Source: Apodemus sylvaticus (Eukaryota > Chordata > Mammalia > Rodentia > Muridae). Taken from it: DNA of 64,000 nucleotides. Made by a program: the position numbers and the translations under genes. Positions 11,730-22,269 of the stretch are shown here, piece by piece. The notes beneath the pieces were generated by a model that saw only the letters and a program-made list of their open reading frames with translations, made no database searches and had not been told where the DNA came from. The stretch is taken from contig NC_067480.1 of the NCBI RefSeq assembly GCF_947179515.1, positions 8,923,501-8,987,500 on the forward strand, written 5' to 3'. How positions within the stretch are numbered: the first letter of the stretch is position 1; every line of letters starts with the position of its first letter.

Positions 11730-13675
11730 TCTCTGCCAACTGGACAAAAGAGTAGTGTTCTTTGTCCAGTGGAGTGACTCTTCCTATCTACAAGAAAGTT
11801 CTAAGCTTCACAGTTTCCTGTGGGATTTCCTTAAGTACGTCATTCAGAACGGTTTTTCTAAGGGTCACATATTCTGAAATTAGGTCTTACACATAAGAAA
11901 GGAAGTTTAAAAGTCCTGCTTAGCAAAGCAGTGGGAGTTTCTGTAAATCACGGGTTTTATAGATCTTCCCAAACCAACTTTGTAATAGTGGACATGATTT
12001 TTCTTTTGCCATATGGGCCCCAAATCCAGTGGGAAGGTGGTTGTTATCCCCATGACAGGTATAGCTGTGCCTCCAGACCTGTGTTAGCCATAATTCCACA
12101 CACACACACCAAGGGTGGCACTCTGGACCAAGGTGAAGTTCATTGTTCCTCCAGGTCTACGAATTCCTGAATTAAGCAGGTGACCCACCCAGCCGACTGA
12201 GCAGCGGAGCCCATGCCCACTGAGCAGTCAGGCCAGTTCTCCTGAACAGACAGACCTTGGAATTTGGGGGAAGGGTCTCACCTGAAACTTTAAATCCTGA
12301 GTCCTCCATTAAACCTGGGCCTTGATCAGCAACTGTTGTCTTGGTCTTGTTCTTCTCTTGCCGCCTTCCCATACATCCCCAGCTTCCCTTCCAGGTAACC
12401 CATTCGATGTAAATGCAGGAAGTTACATATAGCAGTGTTGCATCTGTGAATGCATTTTGCCAGTCCCATTGGTTGCGAGTTGGGTCCACGTAAGCTAGAG
12501 GATGACCGTTCTGCCCCAGCAGACCATGTAACATGTTCCAGCATATGAGAGTTAGTCAGCATGCAGGGAGCTCCAGCACAGGTCTAGCTTGACTTCCTAT
12601 GCACTTTTACTTGTGTATGGCATAATCAGGAATAAAGTCAGGTGCTGCCAGCTAACCAGCCACAACAGCCTGTACTATTTGGGACCTTCCCTGGCCTCCC
12701 TGGCTACCTTGTCAGGTCGTATTCCACCTGAAAATGAGAACTTCTGCCCTAATCCCTTAAACAAATTGATGATATGTAACTTTCTGTCTCTAGCCTCTGG
12801 CCCATGAACCTCATTCCGATAGTATTCATCCTCAAATCCCAGTGCCCCCCTCCCATCAAGCCTGTCACATACAAGACATGCACAGGTATTTGTAAGGAAG
12901 AATCTGTACAGGGCCACTGATGGTATCAGATTTATGTTAAGGAAAATTTTGCATGAAACATTATTTGAAGTGTATTTGTCCTTTCTTTGTAATTTGTAGA
13001 CTATGGCCCCGAAAACAGTCATGAATTACAGTGTATTGCTTTAAGCAAGTGGTTTGGCTGTGTGTGGGTTGAGTATAGGGACAGGTTTCCAATTTTGTTG
13101 TTAAAGCATTTCATGTTTCTAAACTGCAAGATTACAAGAGAAGAATACTATTCTCTCCCAAGCCAAAGCCAAATCCCAATTAAGTGCAGATTTAAGACCT
13201 TTCATTTTCACTAGAAAAGAGTAAATTAAAAAAAAATTTGACTTAAAACCACCACTGCCATAAAACTCCCAAATGGATTTCTCTTTGGGGAAAAAAAATA
13301 AATTGAAAGCAAATGAGTGATTCACTGAACAGATGCAAAATGAATTTTACAGCCCTCCCTCCCAGCCGGTGTCGTAGCCCTGTTCATCTGGGAGCAGGAC
13401 TGGTGTCACAAAGAAAGGAAGGACAGCAGGCATAAAGTGTCTGATATTTACAGAAACTTAAGGAGAGAATGTGTTGGAAGCTGAAGGAGAGAATGTGTCA
13501 CTCTCGGAAAACAGGCAGGGCACTCAAAGAACAATTCTTCAATGCTGATCAGAGGTTTTGATAATTAACTAACCCAAAGAAATAGATTATGTACTCTCCA
13601 CATGTAGGGTGGAGCTGTACATCAGAGGCAGAACACTTGTCTAGGATGTAAAAATCTCAGGAATCTGTCCTGCAG
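11730..13675. other. Unique noncoding sequence
   Basis: No gene was recognised. A minus-strand open stretch (12172-12534, 120 codons) has no motif I can name. A near-perfect 15-bp direct repeat ('aaggagagaatgtgt') occurs at 13460 and 13484. The composition is ordinary. Confidence 0.5.
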
Positions 13676-13678
13676 TTT

Positions 13679-13680
<2 letters not shown>

Positions 13681-13725
<45 letters not shown>
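13681..13725 (+). repeat. (CA)n microsatellite
   Basis: About 20 uninterrupted CA units, preceded by 'tcacata'. A separate C homopolymer lies near 13838-13848. Confidence 0.97.
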
Positions 13726-13726
<1 letters not shown>

Positions 13727-13859
13727 GTTCATGTCTTGACTAGCCTAAGCCTGGTTACATACATACACTATTTCAATTTAACACAGCATATAACAGGAAG
13801 GGAGGAAGATCTCTCTCTCTGCACATGTGTTAACTGCCCCCCCCCCCCATTTTTCCCAG

Positions 13860-14985
13860 GCCTTCTCAGATCTCTCTCAGAGCCTTTTCTCCTTGTTCAC
13901 AGGAAGCTTTCAGGGGTTTCTCCACTGGAGCTCCCAGAAGCTCAACCAACTTCCTGCTGCCAAATTTCCTGTTTCTCCTTGTGAGGATCTGTTGAAGTAT
14001 CCACGTGATAGTTACCAGACCATCAGCTGGATTGCTTTGTAAATGCATGTGAGTCTTTAAAATTAGATTAATAGAGCACATAGTCTTCTATAAATAATTT
14101 AACTTCCAAAACTCACTCGTCAGTGAATCAAGTACAGATTCGTTTTTGGACTGTGCCATGTTAATAAGCAATTGCTTGTAATAAACACTACATAATCTCA
14201 CTCATAAACAATATTCATATGAATAACTTGTTTCTCTCTTCACCCTTAATGACTACCATTACATATTTTGATACTGAAGTTCAATATTTGAGTATTCCTC
14301 CATCCAGTTAATATATATTAAAACTATATAAGGCTCTGTGCTTAATTCTGTGAGAAAATACCCAGCCCTAATAGGACCTAAACTTTTTATTCAAGGGTTT
14401 ATGAGTGTAGAGACTAAATCTCTTGGCTTTCAGAAGGAAGCCTTTTGAGTTTGAAGACCAGCTTGGTTTGCTAACCTAGAACGAGCTTATTAATCTTGCT
14501 GAGCGCTGGCTCATTTTCCTGTGAAAGATGATGAGGATGATGACCATGTATCTCCTCTCAGAAGGCAGGGGCTAGAGAGGACTGACAGTCATCGCGGCCA
14601 CCACAGAGAGAACGGCAGGTCAGTGTGAGTGATGAGGGATTCGGAACCTGACCACGATGGCCCTGGATGTCCAGCATTATCTAACAGGCAATGGGGTATC
14701 TTTCAAAGTTCTTTGTGCAGGATTAGGACCTTGAATAAATGTGTCCTTCAAAGAGATAACTTAAATGTACAATGTGATAGATGACTAACCTGAAAGGGAA
14801 CTACAGGCAAAGGGGCCATTAAAGGCTGGCCTCAAAAGTACAGAGCACATGGAAGAATGTATGAACTCCTGCCCTTAGAGACATTGCAGGTGTGGCTGCT
14901 AAGTCACATGTGTGTCAGTAGGTGGCAGAGAGGAGAGAGAGAGGCTATGTCTATGCCCAGTGTTCTGACGTATGAACATCTAAAT
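13860..14985. other. Unique noncoding sequence
   Basis: No gene or repeat was recognised. The stretch 14060-14400 is AT-rich. Confidence 0.5.
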
Positions 14986-14989
14986 AATT

Positions 14990-17265
14990 AGTAGCTTAAA
15001 AAGCAAGTCAGAGATGACCACCAGTCCAGCTCCAGGGGGTCTGGATAGGGAGCTAGCCTGAAATGACCACCAATCCAGCACAGGCCCCAACAGTATCCAA
15101 GGGCAGAGAGTAAGCCAGAGGCAAGATGAACCTGCCTTTGTGCCATGTGGAGTAAGTCAGAGACCATGATGATTCCTACATGGGACCCTGGCAAAGAGCA
15201 AGCCCCAAATGACCACCAGTCAGCCACCATGGGGTTCCAACAGGGAGCTAGCCTGAGATGACTACCAGTCTGGTGACACGCAGTCTTGGGGGTTTGACCG
15301 TGCCTGAGATGATCCCCTGCCCGGTGCCATAATGCATGGGCAGGGCATAGCACTCCTGAGACAACTCTTAAGACAACCCCAGGCACTCAGAGACCCTGGG
15401 TACTACTAAGAGGAGCAAGTGAGTGGTGGAGAAATGAAAGAGAGAGATAAACAGAAGGATGTGGGTACAATGAAGAGAGAAAGAACTGGAGACTGCAAGG
15501 TCAAGAACAGCCTGGTGTGAGCAGTTGGCAGTGCCACCTGGACAATGGTGGGACTCTGACCTGTGCTGCCACAAGAAACCACATCTGGATCCACAGCTCC
15601 GCAACAGCAAGGGTCTGCTATGATCAAAGGCCGGGCAAATGTCCCTGGTCTGGGTTGCCATCATGAGATTAACCTTTACCTTGCCTGAGTAGCACAGTAG
15701 AGCTGGCCATGGCTGTAGGGATTGAGAGTGAGCCAGCTCTGAGGGCATGGGCATGGGAGATCTGTCCTTGCCTCTTGTCTGCTGTGCGGTGGTGCAGAGG
15801 ATGGAAAGATGCCCTCCCCTCCCTTTTGTCTTGTGGCAGGCAGGAGAGTTGGCCCTGTTCTTTACCTGCTACAGAGCTGGGAAGAACAGGCTCTGCACCT
15901 CAGTTGGGAAGCACAGTGGAGCAGACTCTAGTGCTGGTGTGGTGAACTGGCCCAAAGACTGTGAGCATGGAAGAGCTGGCCCTTGCCACTCATCTGCTGT
16001 GAGGTGGCATTGGTAAAGGAGCAAAGCCTCCTCCCCTTTGCCCCTTGCCACCTATGGCAGGTGGAGAGCTGGCCCTGGGGTCATGAGAGCAGGAGAACTG
16101 TCCCTGTCCCTTATCTGCTGCAGAACTGGGAAGGGTCCTGCATCTCCCCTGGACAACACAGCAGAGCCTACCTTGACTCTTTTCTGCTGTGCATTGGAGC
16201 AGAAGAAGGAAAGATGGTCTTTCTACTCCCTTGTCCCCTGTCCCTTGCCATGTATGGCAGGTGGGGGAGCTGTCACCAGAGTCACAACAGTGGGAGAATT
16301 GACCCTGTCCCTGCACGGTAATGCTGGCCCTGATGATGTGGCCGAGGATGAGTCAGCCCCCAGGACATGAGAGCAGGAGAGCTGGCTCTGCTCCTTGCTG
16401 GCTGTGACACTGGATGGACCAGCTGGGGCAGGGAAGGAGAACTTGTCCCAATTGTGTGGGTGAGGAAGAGCTGGAAGGCTGACCTGGGCCTAGGTACAGA
16501 TCCAGGGCTTAGAGTTGACCCACCCCAACACCTACTGCATCAATGAACTGCTAGAGTTCATGAAGGGGCAGGTCCTGTAGATCCAAAATTATAGAATTTT
16601 TATGACACAGGGCAACAACAGGATATCCTAGAGGAGCCCAAGTAAGGTTCTATATATTGATGGTGTAGCAGAAGACAGAGGCCTCATGCCAGATCAATAA
16701 GTCATTGCAACGAAGATTTGCAAGCAAAGAAGTGTGGACAAAAAGGTATACTGTGGGTCACACTGTAACTCCCTACAGCTTCCACGATGAGATCTTTTCC
16801 CCATGGTTACAGGGAAGGTTGCAAGGGTGAAAGTCAGGAACAAGGGGAGAGGGAGATTGTAGTGGGTAATAAGTAATAAGAGTACTGCTCCACCAGGCCT
16901 CTGTACCACTACTTCTAAGTATCTGGTAAAGCATGACTCTTAAACTTGAATAGTTTACCAAATATATGTAAGTATAAGAAAGTCCCAATTTCATAAAGCC
17001 AATTTACAATGATAAAGTCTTATCCCAATATTTCTAACCTCTCCAAAACACCAGAAATGCATCTGAAGCCATCTGGATATCCGTGTCTCCCTCTCTGACC
17101 TGCTCTTTTTGTACACCTAGCCTCTTTCCCTCTCCCCTCCCCTCACTTCTTTTAGTCCCCCCCCATCACTGGCCTCTCACTGCCTCAGTGTGAATGGATA
17201 AAAAATATCTTACAACAGGAGATGAGTGGGATTGGAGTGTATGATGTGAAATTTTAAAAAGTTAA
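14990..17265 (+). repeat. GC-rich rodent interspersed repeat with internal degenerate units
   Basis: This 2.3-kb stretch is much richer in G and C than its flanks. It carries recurring phrases: 'atgaccaccagtccagc'-like blocks at 15015, 15066 and 15210, and 'gagagctggccctg'-like blocks near 15751, 15843, 15965, 16081, 16290 and 16366. It ends in an A-rich tail ('gaaattttaaaaagttaaaa', about 17250). The overall order resembles a long rodent retroelement I recall but cannot name, perhaps the 5' region of a LINE or an ERV. No intact protein was recognised. Confidence 0.5.
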
Positions 17266-17269
17266 AAAA

Positions 17270-17845
17270 TGTAAGATCAAGAGGCAGTAGGGTAAAGGCG
17301 TGGAACCCTCACTACCTGGCATGGCATGGCATGGCTGTGCTGTTCCTGAACTCACAGCAGCTTTGGTTATCACACAAGATCAGCATAAGGATGGGCATAT
17401 CAATGCCATGTCATGGAAAATGCAGAGAGTCTTGGGACTCCAGCTCTTTTGGCTGGAGTGTAACTTTGAGAGTAATGCTATAAAGTACAGGTAAATTCTT
17501 TTATGTGCACAGTTAATGGATAATGGGTGAAGGCAATGACTTCAGTGGTGTAGCCACTGGCAGTATGCCCATGCTCACCCATATTCCTGTAAACAACCTT
17601 AATGAAACTCATAGGAGCGTCAGAAACAACATAAAAAAATAAATAATCAAACTTATTATCTTATGCTATCCCAGCTAAATGCACAATGGGGTCCTAGACT
17701 GGAACCTGGAACACATACATGTCATTAGTGAGACAACAGATGAAATTTAAATGAAGGCTGTAGTTTTTCCAAATACTGTAGTAGTGATGATAATCTTTAT
17801 CCATGTTTCACAGTTACACAGTGTGTCAACATTGGGGAAATTGCA
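17270..17845. other. Unique noncoding sequence
   Basis: No gene was recognised. A small (GGCAT)n run occurs at about 17317-17335. Confidence 0.45.
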
Positions 17846-17849
17846 TGAA

Positions 17850-18215
17850 AGGTCTGTAAGAAGTATCAGCAATCCCAACCAAAATCCTCATCTCATTCTT
17901 CACTGAAATAAAAAAATTGGCAATATCCTAAATTTTATATGGAACCACAAAAGGCCCCATTTAGCCAAAATATTCCTGAGCAAAAAGAAATAACATAGAC
18001 GGATTACAATCTCAGTGCATAAAGTATTTTACAGAGCCACAGTAATAAAAACAGTATGGTATTTGTACAAAAACAGACATGCAGACCAATGGAGTAAAAT
18101 AGAAGGTCCAAACATGAACACATGAAATCTCAACCACTTAATGCTTTACAAAGAAAGAGAACACATACACTAGAAAAAAAACAAAATATTTTCAACAAAG
18201 GGTGATAAAGAGGAA
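17850..18215 (+). mobile_element. Lx-type L1, ORF2 part 1 (interrupted)
   Basis: The order of phrases is that of L1 ORF2 after the reverse transcriptase: 'caatcccaaccaaaatcctc', 'gaaccacaaaaggcccc', 'ttttacagagccacagtaat', 'aaaacagtatggtatttgtac', 'cagaccaatggagtaaaat', 'ttttcaacaaagggtg'. It is diverged and has no open frame. Sequence that continues this ORF2 resumes near 18885, so the two parts belong to one element split by an insertion. Confidence 0.75.
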
Positions 18216-18884
18216 AAATTTTTTTTTGAAACTTGGTTGTGTCACTTGATATTTTTCTTGAAGCTGTCTTGAGAGAGGATGTTTTCCTGTAGCAGGTACT
18301 TGAGAGGGCATGTAATATAAGAGTATAAGTAGAACTCCACAGACAGTGAAAGGATGCTCTTGCATGCAACACCCTACAATGCTTAGCTTGTCTTCATTGG
18401 TATTGGTCTTTGCTGGTCTTTGCTAGTCTTTGCTGGTCTTCACTGGTATTTGCTTGTCTTTACTGGTTTTTAATGGTCATGTAATGCAGCTGGTCTTGCT
18501 TCTTCTCCTATCTTCTCAGATCTTCACTTTGTAGAGATAAACTCACCAAAAAACTTTCCTTGGTATTCTAGCTGATCCTGGCTGCTTCTGCTGACTCATG
18601 TCAATTTGGCAGAGCCTTGGAGTTTCTGCTGGATTGAATAGTTACTGACTCATGTTTGTGATTGCTATTAGACTGGACTGTTGGTATTCTGATGAGGAAG
18701 AGTTGAATCACCCCAAAGAACTACTTCTAAACAGGTCCATGACCTGTTAATCTTCTTTCTCTCCAACCTCTACTTGATGTGTTAGAGGGAGCTTGAGGTA
18801 TTCAAGAACCCTAAATAAAGGAGGTTTAGAAGAGTCTAAGCCTACAGTGTGCTGGGGAAAGTAGATTCCATGGGCAAAGGAATG
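18216..18884. mobile_element. Unclassified insertion inside the L1
   Basis: About 670 bp separates two consecutive pieces of L1 ORF2. The segment contains a decamer array (about 18391-18476, 'tctttgctgg'-like units) and a long non-coding body. It ends near 'aagtagattccatgggcaaa'. It resembles a dispersed rodent sequence but I cannot assign a family, and its exact ends were not established. Confidence 0.45.
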
Positions 18885-19158
18885 AAACTGGATCCATATT
18901 TATCCCCTTGCAAAAAAAAATTACCAGTGAATGGATCAACGACCTAAATGTGCAACCTGAAGGCCAGGAACTGCTGGAAGAAATCATGAACAGTCCCCTA
19001 CATTATGTGTGCATAGGAAAGGACTCCTGAACAGTACTCCATTTGCCCTAGAATGATGGCCAACAATAGAACTTCATGAGACTAAAAGCTCCTGCATAGC
19101 TAAAGAAACAACCAACCCACAGAATGGGAGAGAATCTCTGTCAGATATATATCTATCA
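18885..19158 (+). mobile_element. Lx-type L1, ORF2 part 2 (interrupted)
   Basis: ORF2 similarity resumes: 'aactggatccatatttatcc', 'agtgaatggatcaacgacc', 'ggactcctgaacagtactcc', 'gactaaaagctcctgcatag'. It stops at the start of a MaLR-like LTR. Confidence 0.7.
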
Positions 19159-19272
19159 TGGCTTTAATGAGAATGTCCACATATGTGTTTGCCTGATCCA
19201 CACTTAGTGGAACTATTTGGAAGGTATTAGGAGGTGTGGTCTGGTTGAAGAAGGTGTGTTACTAGGGGTGGA
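19159..19272 (+). mobile_element. MaLR-like LTR, 5' part
   Basis: Starting 'tggctttaatgagaatgtcc', it contains 'ggaactatttggaaggtatt' and 'aggaggtgtggtctggttga', a block typical of rodent ERVL-MaLR LTRs of the MT/ORR1 type. It is interrupted at 19272 by a younger solo LTR and resumes at 19641. Confidence 0.7.
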
Positions 19273-19278
19273 CTTTGA

Positions 19279-19634
19279 TGCCCCGGCCTGTGGGGGTTTT
19301 CAACAGGAGACCCTAGAAGAGAAGGGCAGAGAAATAAAGACAGGAGATGAGAAGAAGGCCAAGACCAACTTTGTTCAAGGCCCCCAAAACTGTATTTTCT
19401 CAGGGAACTTATACAGGCAGGGAAGAAATAAGGCAAGTGGGATTTTCCACGTAGTCCGGGCATTCTGCCAAGGTGAATCTCTGGCAGTTGTAAGATGTTT
19501 TCTTCTTCTGGGAGGGCACAGTGACCATTGACCACCCAATCTCTCCAAGGTCTGTAGCTGAGGAGGAGTCAAAACCCAAGCCTATCTTTAAAATGAACTC
19601 TAAACATAAAGTAAGGTCAGTTTGGCTCCCAGCA
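19279..19634 (-). mobile_element. IAP-like (class II ERV) solo LTR, minus strand
   Basis: This 356-bp block is flanked by an exact 6-bp duplication, CTTTGA (19273-19278 and 19635-19640), the length typical of class II (ERVK/IAP) integrations. On the minus strand it begins TGCTGGGAGCC, close to the start of IAP LTRs, and ends in ...GGCCGGGGCA, giving the TG...CA ends of an LTR. A TATA-like 'gtataagttcc' lies inside. No internal retroviral genes are present, so it is a recombined solo LTR. It sits inside the older MaLR LTR. Confidence 0.82.
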
Positions 19635-19640
19635 CTTTGA

Positions 19641-19980
19641 GGTTTCAAAAACCTACACCAGGATCAGTCTCTTCTCTGCCTCTGCCTCTCCCTCTCCCTC
19701 TCCCCATTTTTCTCCATTTTTTCCTGTCTCTCTGTTTTTTCTGTGTGTCTGTGTCTCTGTGTGTCTTTCTCTCTCCCTCTCTGCCTCCTGCCCAAGGATC
19801 AGGATGTATGTAAGCTCTCAGCTACTGCCTCATGCCCATGCATACCCACCTCCATGCCCCCTTCCATGAATATCATAGATGAACCTCTGAAAAAGTAGGC
19901 AAGCTCCAGTTAACTGGTTTCTTTGAAAATTTGCCATGGTTGTGGTGTTTCGTCCCAGGATTGGAATAGCAACTAAGACA
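19641..19980 (+). mobile_element. MaLR-like LTR, 3' part
   Basis: It continues the interrupted LTR with 'ggtttcaaaaacctacacc', a CT-rich section, 'ctctcagctactgcctcatg', 'gatgaacctctgaaaaagta' and the terminal 'tagcaactaagaca', the usual end of this LTR group. No target duplication could be matched, as expected of an older insertion. Confidence 0.75.
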
Positions 19981-20067
19981 ACAACTGACAGAGGATCAAT
20001 ATCAGAATATATAAAGAACTTTTAAAAAACAAAGAATTTTTTTAAAAATGGCTCATTAAAAAAAAAT
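19981..20067 (+). mobile_element. Lx-type L1, ORF2 part 3
   Basis: 'actgacagaggatcaatatc' and 'agaatatataaagaactttt' correspond to the L1 ORF2 phrase '...gagggctaatatccaatatatac'. They resume directly after the MaLR LTR. An A-rich stretch follows up to the B1 insertion. Confidence 0.65.
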
Positions 20068-20077
20068 GAACCTGAAG

Positions 20078-20223
20078 CCAGGCATTGGTAGTATATAACT
20101 TTAATCCCAACCCTCAGGAAGCAGAGGCCAGTAGATCTCTGAGTGTGAGACCAGCCTGGTCTACAGAGTAAGCTCTAGGACAGCCAGGGCCTCATAGAAA
20201 AATACTGTCATAAAGAACCAAAA
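20078..20223 (+). repeat. B1 SINE
   Basis: A 7SL-derived B1: 'ccaggcattggtagtatata', 'ctttaatcccaaccctcagg', 'gagaccagcctggtctacag', 'aggacagccagggcctcata'. It is flanked by a near-exact 10-bp duplication, GAACCTGAAG (20068-20077) and GAACCTAAAG (20224-20233). Moderately diverged. Confidence 0.88.
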
Positions 20224-20299
20224 GAACCTAAAGAAAAGGACTTCTTACCAGAGAGTGAGAGAAGAGAGAGAGAAATGGGGACCTGAAGAGAGATATTTT

Positions 20300-20510
20300 T
20301 AAACCCTTTTAAAATTAATTATTTTATTTACTTACATCCCAAATGTTGCCCTCTTCCATTACCCTATCCTAGAGTTCTTCACCATACCCTACTTCTTTGC
20401 CTCTGAGAGAATGTCCCTACCCTGGGCATCCTCCTTCCCAGGAGCATCAAGTCTCTTCAGAATTTGGCACATCCTTTCCCACTGTGGTCAGACAAGAGAA
20501 TTATTAAAAG
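20300..20510 (-). mobile_element. L1 3'-UTR fragment, minus strand
   Basis: On the plus strand the segment 'attattttatttacttacat' then 'cccaaatgttgccctcttcc' is the reverse complement of a murine L1 3' end (body '...acatttgaaatgtaaat...'), followed by the C-rich reversed G-rich tract and 'ctgtggtcagacaagag'. It is severely 5' truncated and inserted into the older Lx element. Confidence 0.6.
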
Positions 20511-20574
20511 AAGTTTAAAAAACTCAAAAAAACCAAAACAACCCCCCCCCAAAACATAAAAATAAACAATAAAA

Positions 20575-21975
20575 AAGGTCATCACTAGCAGTTAAGGGAG
20601 AATGAAAGAGGTATTAAAGGTAACAATAAAGACATCTGAAACAGCCATAAGAAATCATACTATTAACTATTTTTACCTAAAAAAGAAAAGCCAGTGATAC
20701 ATGCAATTCTGTGTATAAATTAACATACATAATTTTAGTGAATTTATCACAACTGGGCTGACAATGCTCCCTCCAAGAGCCAAATACCCCTCAACAAAAA
20801 TCCTAATACTGGACATGAGAAACCCTTATTTGAATTGTTGGGGCAGGGCTGTTCGAGAGACCCCTAAATCATCCAGCCTATTGCTGCTGTCCTTGGTTAC
20901 CCTCCCTGAGAGGCAGAAGATTAGTCCTTAATGCTGAAGAAACTATGCCCTTCAGAAATAGGGCCAAGAGGCTCTTGAGCTGTAATTGACCTAATTCCTC
21001 CTCCCTAAAGACTAGCTCTCATAGATCAGAAGGTACCAAGGCAAGCTTCTAAAGGAGGGGGTCAGCCAATAGTCCCACTCAGATATGACACCTCTGAACC
21101 ATATCAGCCAGCATGGCATGATAACCTTAAGGTGCAGTAGTAGCATAGACACCTTGGCAGTAACCAATGACTCTATACTTGGACTTAAGACCAACTGTTA
21201 ATTGTCAGCATTAATAAAGCTGTTGTTACTGGAGGAGAATCTACAGCCACTAATTTATGAAACCAGCATAATCTCTGACAACAATGTAGTCCTTTCCATA
21301 GAAAATGAAACTTCTCTTTGCATCAGACAAAGACCACTGCAGAAAAGAACAACCAATCAAAAGGCAGAGTTGCAGAGCCCAGTCCCAAGAGACAAAGCAC
21401 TCCTGCTTCTAAGGCTCATGGAACATCATGGAAGATGGAGCATAAAGATTATGAGAGCCAGAGGATCAGGGGGTTTGCTCTGAACTCTCACAGTCTCCTG
21501 GTAACAAAGTCTCACTAACATGACTGCCCAAATGTGAGCTGAGCAAGGATGATACCAACGAACACGCCAAAGAGGCTGGGGAAAGGCCCACAAGGCCTCA
21601 ACCCCACACAAAGAACAACAGGAAAATGAGGAAGGCTCGGAGCAGGAGAGATAGCTTTCCCCAGGAAACAGCACACATATTGGTTATACCAATCTTGGTT
21701 AATACCAAGAGGTCAGCCCTGAAAACACATGTACAAATAACATTATAAGCATATTAAGCAGGATATATTTAGGAATAGATATGCAAATATGTGTCAAAGT
21801 ATCTATGTATGTACATATACATGTTTATATATGCATGCAATAACAATTAATGAACAAACAGGCCATGCATATGAATGAAAGTAAGAAGGCATACATGAGG
21901 GGGTTTGGAGGGAGGAAAGGGAAGGGGAAAATGTTGCAATTATATTATATTCTCAAAATTAAGAACAAAAAAAGC
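20575..21975 (+). mobile_element. Lx-type L1 3' UTR
   Basis: A long stretch follows the order of the rodent Lx L1 3' UTR as I remember it: 'gccataagaaatcatactat', 'agatcagaaggtaccaaggc', 'gcatggcatgataacctta', 'attaataaagctgttgttac', 'agcacacatattggttatac', 'agaggtcagccctgaaaaca', then 'gtttggagggaggaaaggga' and the terminal 'attatattatattctcaaaa'. It is the 3' end of the same plus-strand element whose ORF2 pieces lie upstream. Confidence 0.75.
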
Positions 21976-22215
21976 CCTCTTTTTTCCTATGTTGGCTAAC
22001 TTGTTCCATCTTCTTGCCTATTTTCCTCAAGAAATTTCCCTCTTCAATTTTGTCCCTCATATAAGTGAACATTAGAAGTTTTTTAACATCTAATATTCCA
22101 TGCCTTCTCCCTGTTCACCTGTTATCGGAATTCAAATGCAAAGTTGTCTCTACATCTCGTTCTAAGGAAAAGCACTGGTCAAATGTACTTTAGAGTTTGT
22201 GCAGCATCTGCAGCA

Positions 22216-22228
22216 TGACCTTTGACCT
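22216..22228 (-). promoter_or_regulatory. Perfect DR1 nuclear-receptor half-site pair (candidate)
   Basis: TGACCT T TGACCT on the plus strand reads AGGTCA A AGGTCA on the minus strand. This is the consensus direct repeat with one-base spacing that is bound by HNF4, PPAR-RXR, RXR homodimers and COUP-TF proteins. The match is exact, but a 13-bp motif occurs by chance in large genomes, so function is inference only. Confidence 0.4.
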
Positions 22229-22244
22229 CTGTAAGGGTTGCAGA

Positions 22245-22269
22245 GCCACCTCTGCGCTTCAGAGGTGGC
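22245..22269. other. Inverted repeat, 10-bp perfect stem
   Basis: GCCACCTCTG, then a 5-base spacer, then CAGAGGTGGC: a perfect 10-bp stem. It begins 17 bases after the DR1-type site. It could form a hairpin in RNA or be chance. Confidence 0.6.

Noticed and set aside
12172..12562. A 120-codon minus-strand open frame, considered as a possible retroviral remnant
   Set aside because: No gag, protease, polymerase or envelope motif could be identified and no LTR borders were seen nearby.
14988..16370. Several overlapping open frames of 90-132 codons on both strands
   Set aside because: They follow the GC-rich internal repeat units; openness on both strands reflects composition and repetition.
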